A stretch of 19,911 nt of DNA from an uncultured Campylobacter sp. (GTDB lineage Bacteria > Campylobacterota > Campylobacteria > Campylobacterales > Campylobacteraceae): NCBI RefSeq assembly GCF_937997405.1, contig NZ_CALKTL010000072.1, positions 1 through 19,911 of the forward strand. Reading direction: 5' to 3'. Under the pieces are notes generated by a model. The model saw only the letters and a program-made list of their open reading frames with translations. It was not told the origin of the DNA and searched no databases. Shown here one piece after another: positions 15,195 to 19,911 of the stretch (position 1 is its first letter; the number at the start of each line of letters is the position of its first letter). Both the position numbers and the translations under genes were made by a program.

Positions 15195-16273
15195 TTTTAG
15201 GCTCCACGGGCTCTATCGGTACAAACACCCTAGACGTAGCCGCGCGCAGCGGCAGTATGATCGAAGCGCTTAGCTGCGGGCGCAATATCAAGCTTCTGAA
15301 CGAGCAGATCGCAAAATTTCATCCAAAGCTCGTCTGTATCGCGGACGCGCAGCAGAAAAGTGAGGTAGATCACGAGCGCGTATTTTGCGGCGCGGATGGA
15401 ATTTTGCAGATGCTTGCGGAGTGCAAAAGCACGACCGTGGTAAACGCTCTCGTAGGCTTTGCTGGCATGATGCCCAGCCTAAAAACCCAAGAGCTCGGCA
15501 AAAGGCTCTGTCTAGCTAACAAAGAAAGCCTGGTCGTCGGCGGGAAATTTCTGCAAACGGATAAAATTTACCCGATCGATAGCGAGCATTTCGGACTGAA
15601 ATTTTTGCTCAGCAATGCCAAAATCCCCGTTTCGCGCCTAATCATCACGGCTAGCGGCGGCGCATTTTACGATGTGCCGCTAACGCAGCTGGGCTCGCTC
15701 ACGCCGCAAAACGCCCTAAAGCACCCCAACTGGAAGATGGGCGCGAAGATCACGATCGACAGCGCCACGATGGCGAATAAGCTCTTTGAGGTGATCGAGG
15801 CGTTTTGGCTCTACGGCACGCGCGAGATCGATGCGCTTATCGAGCGCACCTCGCAGATCCACGCGCTAGTCGAATTTGCAGACGGCTCCACGACGGCGCA
15901 CATTAGCAGGGCCGATATGCGCCTAGCTATCGCGCACGCGATGTTTGGCGGCGATGTACGGGAGCAGATCACCGCGCCCGTAGATCTGTGCACCCTGCGA
16001 CCGATTGAATTTAAGCCGATCGACGAGATGAAATTTCAAATTTTTGCCCTCAAAGACGCACTGTTAGCAAACCCCGATCTCGGCGTCGTCATCAACGCCG
16101 CAAACGAAGCGGGCGTAAATGCGTTTTTGCAGCAGCGGTGCCGCTTCACCGACATTGCGCGCGTCGTGCTAAAGTGCGCGGAGAAATTTAACTCGCCTAG
16201 CGTGACGGACGCGGACGCGCTTATGGCGGTGGACGCGAGCGTGCGAGCGTATGCAAACGAACTGCTGAAATAA
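15188..16273 (+). CDS. dxr: 1-deoxy-D-xylulose 5-phosphate reductoisomerase
   Basis: Second enzyme of the MEP isoprenoid pathway: it converts DXP to 2-C-methyl-erythritol 4-phosphate with NADPH and a divalent metal. The 361-residue length fits Campylobacter Dxr. Visible motifs: the Rossmann loop GSTGSIG at 5-11, NKES at 111-114, metal-binding Asp131 and Glu133 in IDSEH, the SGGAF loop at 156-160, HPNWKMG (H179, W182, M184) and MANKLFEVIEA (N197, K198, E201). The start ATG lies inside the end of cdsA, so there is almost no room for an N-terminal extension and the Rossmann strand begins at residue 2. Translation is probably coupled to cdsA. Confidence 0.97.
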   Translation: MVVLGSTGSIGTNTLDVAARSGSMIEALSCGRNIKLLNEQIAKFHPKLVCIADAQQKSEVDHERVFCGADGILQMLAECKSTTVVNALVGFAGMMPSLKTQELGKRLCLANKESLVVGGKFLQTDKIYPIDSEHFGLKFLLSNAKIPVSRLIITASGGAFYDVPLTQLGSLTPQNALKHPNWKMGAKITIDSATMANKLFEVIEAFWLYGTREIDALIERTSQIHALVEFADGSTTAHISRADMRLAIAHAMFGGDVREQITAPVDLCTLRPIEFKPIDEMKFQIFALKDALLANPDLGVVINAANEAGVNAFLQQRCRFTDIARVVLKCAEKFNSPSVTDADALMAVDASVRAYANELLK

Positions 16274-16294
16274 ATTTTTTAATCACGGGATTTA

Positions 16295-16303
16295 TGCTAC
16301 AAT
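16295..16303 (+). promoter_or_regulatory. Extended -10 promoter upstream of the DUF3137 gene
   Basis: TGCTACAAT (TGn-TACAAT) follows a T-rich stretch just after dxr. The leader to the GTG at 16461 would be ~150 nt, long for such a gene; it holds no recognised riboswitch. Confidence 0.4.
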
Positions 16304-16460
16304 TTGAGCTTGGCGGCAAATTTCACTGCGCACGGCTCGCGCAAGTAGCCGTAAAATTTAGCGGCTCTAAAACAGCGCGCACCTATTACGCCGTATCGGG
16401 CGCAGATTTACGCTGTGCCGCGAGTTTGCGCCATTAAAATTTAACAAATAGAGGTTGGGC

Positions 16461-17435
16461 GTGGATATTAAAACCGTAATAGATTTAGAAAAGCAGCGCA
16501 AGCAGCTTAAGAAAAGTCGCAAGCTTTGGAAAATTTTAAGTTATCTCGTAGCGTTTGCGGTATTTGGTCCGATGCTCGCGCTCGCATTGATAATCATCTT
16601 TCGCAATTTTCCCAAGCTCGATCTCGGCGTAGAGAGTTTATTTCTTTTGGTTACGTCTATTTTAGCAATAATCGGCATGCAGGACAAATTTTACGAGTGG
16701 ATTTTCGAGCGCAAAACCGAGCGGTTTGTGCTGCGATACAAAGAGCTTTATCTCAAGCCCTATATCGAGAGCCTGGGCTTTTCGTATAAAATGGGCGCAC
16801 TTTTTCAGGAAAAAGAGGTGAGGCAGAGCGAGATATTTGACGGATTTGATAGATTTCGCGCGGACGATCTGGTTTACGCAAGCGCGGACGGAGTGGATTT
16901 TATGTTTTGCGATATAAGGCTGGAAAAGGAGACCGGCAGTGGAACTTCGTCGTTTTTTAAAAAGAGTTACACTACATTTTTCGAGGGGCCTTTTTTTGTG
17001 GCAAATTTTAATAAAAAAATTGGCTCCGATGTTTTTGTTTTTTCGGGCGCGGCGGCACCCACAGGCATAGATTTGCCGCCGTCTGCACTACCGCGCAAGC
17101 TATGGAGCAGCCGCAAAATCCCGATAGATAACGCGGACTTCAATGCAAACTTTTCGGTTTATGCAAGCGATACGGTAGCGGCTATGTATGTCCTGACGCC
17201 CGCGCTGATGGAGAAAATTTTATCTCTTAAACAGCTCGTGAAATCGAATATCTCGCTGAGCTTCAAGCAAAATAAAATTTACATCGCGATAGCTCGCGGC
17301 ACCGATAGTTTCGAGCCGAGCTTGGATCAGCCGATACTCAATGCTCGCATCGCAAAGGATATCAAAGCTGATCTGGACACGATGCTGCAAATCGTAAAAA
17401 TTCTAAGGCTGAATGAAAAAATTTGGACGTCTTAG
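16461..17435 (+). CDS. DUF3137-family membrane protein
   Basis: A 324-residue protein of the uncharacterised DUF3137 family. A basic N-terminal segment (LEKQRKQLKKSRKLWK) precedes two membrane helices (about residues 26-46 and 54-70), and the rest is a soluble domain. The C-terminal pattern ANFSVYASDTVAAMYVLTPALMEKIL followed by ISLSFKQNKIYIAIARG is the DUF3137 core. The start is set at GTG 16461, which has GAGG six bases upstream; an in-frame TTG at 16455 lies too close to that site to be preferred. It stands alone after dxr with its own possible promoter. No biochemical role is known to me for the family; cell-envelope association is inferred from the helices. Confidence 0.85.
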   Translation: MDIKTVIDLEKQRKQLKKSRKLWKILSYLVAFAVFGPMLALALIIIFRNFPKLDLGVESLFLLVTSILAIIGMQDKFYEWIFERKTERFVLRYKELYLKPYIESLGFSYKMGALFQEKEVRQSEIFDGFDRFRADDLVYASADGVDFMFCDIRLEKETGSGTSSFFKKSYTTFFEGPFFVANFNKKIGSDVFVFSGAAAPTGIDLPPSALPRKLWSSRKIPIDNADFNANFSVYASDTVAAMYVLTPALMEKILSLKQLVKSNISLSFKQNKIYIAIARGTDSFEPSLDQPILNARIAKDIKADLDTMLQIVKILRLNEKIWTS

Positions 17436-17748
17436 CCGGGCGCAAGGCGGAGCGAGGCAAGCGAGCAAAACAAGACAGAGTAAAGCAAGGCGAGCAGATG
17501 AAACGAGGCGGGGTGAAGCAAAGCGACTAGATAAAACAAAGCGGGGCAAAATAGGCTGCTGGGGCAAAACACGCGAATCCCGCGCGAACGCGATAAAATT
17601 TCACGCGGAATTGCAAAATTTTAGTAATGAGATGAAATTCCACGCGGAGTTGTGGCAAGATCGCGAAATTCTGCGCAAAATCTCGACGGCGTTTTACGTC
17701 GCGGCGAAATCTTGTATAGAATTTCGGCGGAATTTTACGAAAAGTTAA
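17413..17748 (+). CDS. Doubtful low-complexity ORF after the DUF3137 gene
   Basis: An open frame of 111 codons whose ATG overlaps the end of the DUF3137 gene by 23 nt, with an AAGG four bases before it. The first half is a Lys/Arg/Ala run (for example GARQASKTRQSKARR) derived from purine-rich repeats; the second half repeats FHAEL twice (AIKFHAELQNF and EMKFHAELWQD). It resembles no family I know. The overlap and open frame are consistent with translation, but the composition is what a frame through repeats would give by chance. It ends ~50 nt before the tRNA. Confidence 0.25.
   Translation: MKKFGRLSRAQGGARQASKTRQSKARRADETRRGEAKRLDKTKRGKIGCWGKTRESRANAIKFHAELQNFSNEMKFHAELWQDREILRKISTAFYVAAKSCIEFRRNFTKS
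17438..17570 (+). repeat. Purine-rich degenerate repeat tract
   Basis: About 130 bp almost devoid of T on the plus strand, made of varied copies of words such as GCAAGCGAGCAAAAC, AAAGCAAGGCGAGC, GAAGCAAAGCGAC and AAAACAAAGCGGGGC at 10-25 nt spacing. It is followed by a second small repeat, AAATTTCACGCGGAATTGC (from about 17597) and AAATTCCACGCGGAGTTGT (from about 17634). Confidence 0.55.
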
Positions 17749-17755
17749 AATTTGC

Positions 17756-17784
17756 TTGCTATTGAGAGATTTTTTTGATATACT
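17756..17784 (+). promoter_or_regulatory. Promoter of the tRNA-Val gene
   Basis: TTGCTA (17756-17761), 17-nt spacer, TATACT (17779-17784), with a T7 run in the spacer. Transcription would begin ~7 nt later, a few bases before the mature tRNA 5' end at 17798. Confidence 0.65.
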
Positions 17785-17797
17785 GGCGTTTCTTTTT

Positions 17798-17873
17798 GGC
17801 CCCGTAACTCAGTTGGTAGAGTGTCACCTTGACATGGTGGAAGTCGTTGGTTCGAGTCCAATCGGGACCACCA
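17798..17873 (+). tRNA. tRNA-Val (anticodon GAC)
   Basis: 76 nt including an encoded CCA. D stem ACTC/GAGT, anticodon stem TCACC/GGTGG with loop TTGACAT (anticodon GAC), T arm GTTGG-TTCGAGT-CCAAT, discriminator A. The acceptor stem GGCCCCG / CGGGACC pairs at six of seven positions; position 3 (C at 17800) faces A at position 70 (17867), where T would give a perfect stem. A good promoter lies just upstream. The gene borders a shift to more AT-rich, mostly unrecognised genes. Confidence 0.95.
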
Positions 17874-17908
17874 CTTAAGCCATCTTTAAGTTTCAATCGG
17901 GACTTAAG
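17859..17908 (+). repeat. Partial duplication of the tRNA-Val 3' end
   Basis: CAATCGGGAC, part of the tRNA T arm and acceptor strand (17859-17868), recurs at 17894-17903. Both copies are followed closely by CTTAAG (17874-17879 and 17903-17908). The segment between also forms a weak hairpin, CTTAAG/CTTTAAG (17874-17890), that may serve as tRNA terminator. It could be a remnant att-like site or a local slip duplication. Confidence 0.5.
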
Positions 17909-17992
17909 TTGTTCAAATTTTAATCCACTTCATTTTCGCGCACCACCTGTCTTAAATTTAGTTATTCCGACCTCTTTCATTTTTATTTTAGA

Positions 17993-18033
17993 TATAATTT
18001 TTCCAGAAATACTATGAGATCGATTAATCGATC
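17993..18033 (+). promoter_or_regulatory. -10 box and 16-bp palindrome before the immunity-gene array
   Basis: TATAAT at 17993-17998 after an AT-rich run is a likely -10 box. Twenty bases further, GATCGATTAATCGATC (18018-18033) is a perfect 16-bp palindrome, placed near +13 to +28 of the expected transcript, where it could be an operator or form a leader hairpin. Confidence 0.5.
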
Positions 18034-18090
18034 AATGAGATGAATTTTTATCGGCAACCGATTAAATTTAGAAAGGAGTATCGGCGCTAT

Positions 18091-18351
18091 ATGGGACAGT
18101 ATGTTATAAAAACATTAGACTATTGCGCAGAAAAGGGGCTGCAGCTACAATGGGAAAAGGACTTCGCAATCTCCGTCAATGCTTTAGGAAACGAAGTTAC
18201 TATAAGGGCAAATAAAAGCGGACTCATATCTCTTGCCAGGCATTTGCTTACTTTAGCGCAAGATTCCGTGCCGAAACATTCGCATATACATCTGGATGAG
18301 TATAATTCGCTTGAGGAGGGCTCGGTGGAACTTATATTGGAGAAAATATGA
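18091..18351 (+). CDS. Imm32-like immunity protein
   Basis: A small soluble protein (86 residues from the ATG at 18091). The C-terminal half matches my memory of immunity protein family Imm32: GNEVTIRANKSGLISLARHLL, a gap, then HIHLDEYNSLEEGSVELILEK, with the conserved acidic residue after HIH and the LEEGS-ELI ending. Imm32 proteins occur in poly-immunity loci of contact-dependent polymorphic toxin systems and are thought to neutralise a toxin from sister cells. The frame is open from an ATG at 18040, but the ATG at 18091 has AAAGGAG at 18072-18078; the earlier one has no such site. The stop overlaps the next small ORF as ATGA. A promoter and palindrome lie upstream. Family call is moderate; the target toxin is unknown. 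Confidence 0.6.
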   Translation: MGQYVIKTLDYCAEKGLQLQWEKDFAISVNALGNEVTIRANKSGLISLARHLLTLAQDSVPKHSHIHLDEYNSLEEGSVELILEKI

Positions 18352-18440
18352 ACATAAATAGCATCAATATAGATGGAAAAAGTTATTATACTCCGCAATC
18401 AAAGGGGTTTGGATCATACTCGACCGCGCTCGATGAATAA
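18348..18440 (+). CDS. 30-codon ORF coupled to the Imm32-like gene, possible N-terminal remnant
   Basis: The ATG overlaps the TGA of the Imm32-like gene (ATGA), the classic coupling arrangement. The product begins MNINSINIDGKSYYTP and ends GSYSTALDE before a TAA. It reads like the start of a larger protein (a short beta-strand opening with a G-K-S-Y-Y turn) that was cut off by a stop or deletion. The following gene is in another frame and has its own Shine-Dalgarno sequence. I do not recognise a family. It may be a remnant effector N-terminus or a genuine small peptide. Confidence 0.4.
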   Translation: MNINSINIDGKSYYTPQSKGFGSYSTALDE

Positions 18441-18471
18441 CGGCGTAGTGCGCAAAAGGAGAATAAAATCA

Positions 18472-18990
18472 GTGCTACCGAATAAAATTTATATTAAAGA
18501 CGATCCTCTAACTATCGATGAGGAACTTATGGGGCATGAGTATCATAAATTAGATATTAAAATTCTAGAAGACAAAAAGCTTGTGGTCTTGGGTTTTACT
18601 ACGAATTTGGCTATGTATTATTTCGCAAAAAACATTTTAACATTCTCGTATAATGAAAGGGTCTCATACCTAGAACTTTTCCCTTATGAATATTGGGCGG
18701 GAGGAGCGCGATTTGCAAAAAATAGCGCTCAATTATGTATAGATATAAAGGAATTTATTAAAATAGACGAAGCGGAGTGCTGCATAGCGGACGATATGGA
18801 CAGGTATAAATTTGAGCTGGATTTTAAAACATTCTACCAAAGCGTTACATTTTATTTCCCTAGTACGAAGGATTACATAAATTTCGCTAAATATCTGCTA
18901 AGTATGAGTATCTACAATAGAAAAAATAGGGTAAAATTTTATAGCGAAGATTATACATTGATTTTGCAATATTCCAGGTTTGTTATATGA
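18472..18990 (+). CDS. Unrecognised 172-residue protein in the immunity-like array
   Basis: The frame is open from an ATG at 18373, but that would overlap the 30-codon ORF by most of its length. The GTG at 18472 has AAGGAG at 18456-18461, ten bases upstream, and gives a product beginning VLPNKIYIKDDP, so it is preferred. The protein is soluble, rich in Tyr, Phe, Lys, Asp and Glu, with no signal peptide or membrane helix. It alternates strand-like and helix-like stretches: LDIKILEDKKLVVLGF, a hydrophobic LAMYYFAKNILTF segment, and the later DYINFAKYLLSMSIYNRKNR, which resembles the FAK-LL helix of Imm-type proteins such as its Imm32-like neighbour. The position suggests an immunity-type function, but that is inference only. 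Its TGA overlaps another small ORF (ATGA). Confidence 0.75.
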   Translation: MLPNKIYIKDDPLTIDEELMGHEYHKLDIKILEDKKLVVLGFTTNLAMYYFAKNILTFSYNERVSYLELFPYEYWAGGARFAKNSAQLCIDIKEFIKIDEAECCIADDMDRYKFELDFKTFYQSVTFYFPSTKDYINFAKYLLSMSIYNRKNRVKFYSEDYTLILQYSRFVI

Positions 18991-19043
18991 GAAATTTCGA
19001 ACTATCAAAAATAAAATTTATCTCTCATAAAGCTAAAATTTAA
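18987..19043 (+). CDS. 18-codon ORF coupled by ATGA overlap
   Basis: ATG overlaps the TGA of the 172-residue gene. The basic product is MRNFELSKIKFISHKAKI. The TAA runs into an AAGGA that precedes another tiny frame (19056-19118, 20 codons, beginning MAQNTMNK). It may be a truncated gene start or chance; the ATGA overlap is the only positive sign. Confidence 0.2.
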   Translation: MRNFELSKIKFISHKAKI

Positions 19044-19107
19044 GGATCGGACGGTATGGCGCAAAACACGATGAATAAAGCAAACCATAACGAAAAGGAG
19101 CAACGCA

Positions 19108-19524
19108 ATGCTAGATAGAATTGCCGCTTTTTTGACAGGCATAATGTGCTTCTTATATCTTATAAATTTTACGGCACATAAACATGTAAAGATAGGCGTA
19201 AAGATAGGCGAGAAATATATTAAATTTGATGATGCAGGTAGTTTATGGATATTGCCCGCAATCGTATTTTTAATAGCGGGTATTTACGGCTTTTATTTTG
19301 CCTTCCACTCTGAAAAGAGTATAAAAAGATACCCGGAGTATATGTGGTGTGCAGACTGCGGCAAATTTTACCGATACGAGGACGTCAAAAACACTGATCA
19401 AATTTGCCCGGACTGCGGCAAAAAGCTTACGGAGTATAATGACGGCGACTACTGGCGAAGAAACGCTCCTCATCAAGGCGCTAAAACTCCGAAGATCAAA
19501 AAGCGTAAATTTAAAAAGAGATGA
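19108..19524 (+). CDS. Two-helix membrane protein with C-terminal zinc ribbon, copy A
   Basis: 138 residues. Helix 1 at about 7-22, a short loop with KIGVKIGEKYIKF, helix 2 at about 46-67, then a cytoplasm-sized tail with CADC at 81-84 and CPDC at 100-103, a rubredoxin/zinc-ribbon knuckle pair expected to bind one zinc ion. The end is strongly basic (KTPKIKKRKFKKR). AAGGAG lies 7 nt before the ATG. The next gene is a paralogue: SEKSIKRYPEYM-x-C here against SEKSIKYYPKFM-x-C there. I do not know the family's function. In context it may be an immunity protein for a membrane-acting toxin; it could equally be an unrelated envelope protein. Confidence 0.82.
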   Translation: MLDRIAAFLTGIMCFLYLINFTAHKHVKIGVKIGEKYIKFDDAGSLWILPAIVFLIAGIYGFYFAFHSEKSIKRYPEYMWCADCGKFYRYEDVKNTDQICPDCGKKLTEYNDGDYWRRNAPHQGAKTPKIKKRKFKKR

Positions 19525-19556
19525 AATTTGATTTGTTATACGAGGAATATATAAAA

Positions 19557-19904
19557 ATGCTAAATAGAATTTTTGCATTAATCGGCTTTTTTGCTTTTTT
19601 CGCATGGGGATTAACGGCTGTTATATTGGGGGAAGTTGATATAAAACCCGGCTTTATGGCATCGGTAGAATTTGATAGTGCATATCTGCGTATAATAATT
19701 GGAATTTTATGCTTTGCGGCGTGCGCCTTCTTTTTATATCTCGCCTTTCGCTCCGAAAAAAGCATAAAATATTATCCTAAATTTATGCGCTGCAAAGGGT
19801 GCCTTAAATTTTATAATTTCTCGGACGTTAAAGATAAAAGTATTTGTCCTAAATGCGGAGGCGAACTGCAAGATTATGCCGAGATAGAAAATCGGATCAA
19901 ATAG
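19557..19904 (+). CDS. Two-helix membrane protein with zinc ribbon, copy B (tandem paralogue)
   Basis: 115 residues from the ATG at 19557, which has GAGGA at 19542-19546. The frame is open from an ATG at 19521 that overlaps the previous stop as ATGA, but the paralogue begins MLDRIAAF and this one MLNRIFAL, so 19557 is the homologous start. Two hydrophobic helices (about 5-25 and 43-64), then SEKSIKYYPKFM and zinc knuckles CKGC at 79-82 and CPKC at 97-100. It lacks the basic tail of copy A and diverges strongly in the loop between helices while the ribbon and the SEKSIK segment stay similar. This looks like an old tandem duplication with differing external loops. More copies could follow beyond the window end. 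Confidence 0.82.
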   Translation: MLNRIFALIGFFAFFAWGLTAVILGEVDIKPGFMASVEFDSAYLRIIIGILCFAACAFFLYLAFRSEKSIKYYPKFMRCKGCLKFYNFSDVKDKSICPKCGGELQDYAEIENRIK

Positions 19905-19911
19905 AAAAGAA

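Noticed and set aside
16294..16437. 47-codon frame beginning MLQFELGGKF upstream of the DUF3137 gene
   Set aside because: Its ATG lies within the extended -10 promoter motif, there is no Shine-Dalgarno sequence, and the product is unremarkable, so the two readings exclude each other and the promoter is the better one.

Overview
The window looks like a chromosomal segment of a mid-GC Campylobacter (the oral C. gracilis / C. rectus / C. showae type is a reasonable guess). Three things point there: the AAATTT / AAAATTTTAAAATTT words scattered through genes and spacers; the gene order pyrG-recJ (overlapping, as in C. jejuni Cj0027-Cj0028); and the order rqcH-cdsA-dxr, which matches the C. jejuni Cj1349c-Cj1346c neighbourhood. 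The species guess is inference; no database search was possible.

Region by region. (1) Bases 1 to about 480 are foreign in style: GC-rich, without AAATTT words, and encoding a frameshifted glutamine amidotransferase of the TrpG/PabA kind that looks like a Firmicute (Veillonellaceae-like) sequence. At the shared QFHPE active-site motif it switches in frame to the last ~25 codons of a Campylobacter CTP synthase (pyrG). This is probably a chimeric join. (2) recJ follows, overlapping pyrG, then ~750 bp without a convincing gene. (3) From 8799 down to 2876 on the minus strand lie a four-gene, end-overlapping operon (Tat-exported NitT/TauT-type binding protein, permease, ATPase, then an NnrS-family membrane protein) and a small cupin gene. 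The NnrS frame begins exactly at the overlap with the ATPase stop codon but has a roughly 650-residue, repeat-built N-terminal extension that the family does not normally have. (4) ilvD (+) and leuC (-), both Fe-S enzymes of branched-chain amino acid synthesis, converge across a ~500 bp spacer. (5) A plus-strand run carries a nitroreductase, rqcH/NFACT, cdsA and dxr, followed by a DUF3137 membrane protein and a purine-rich degenerate repeat. (6) A tRNA-Val(GAC) gene with its own promoter marks a change of style. Downstream is a more AT-rich string of small, mostly unrecognised genes: an Imm32-like immunity protein, a 172-residue unknown, tiny ORFs coupled by ATGA overlaps, and two tandem paralogues with two membrane helices and a CxxC...CxxC zinc ribbon. 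This resembles a poly-immunity island of a polymorphic-toxin system, with no toxin visible before the window ends.

Functional links: the ABC-NnrS operon probably couples uptake of an unidentified small solute to NnrS-related nitric-oxide or haem-copper physiology; recJ and rqcH are housekeeping quality-control genes; cdsA and dxr supply CDP-diacylglycerol and isoprenoid precursors. The points most worth a second look are the NnrS extension, the tRNA-linked immunity array with coupled mini-ORFs, and the trpG/pyrG join.
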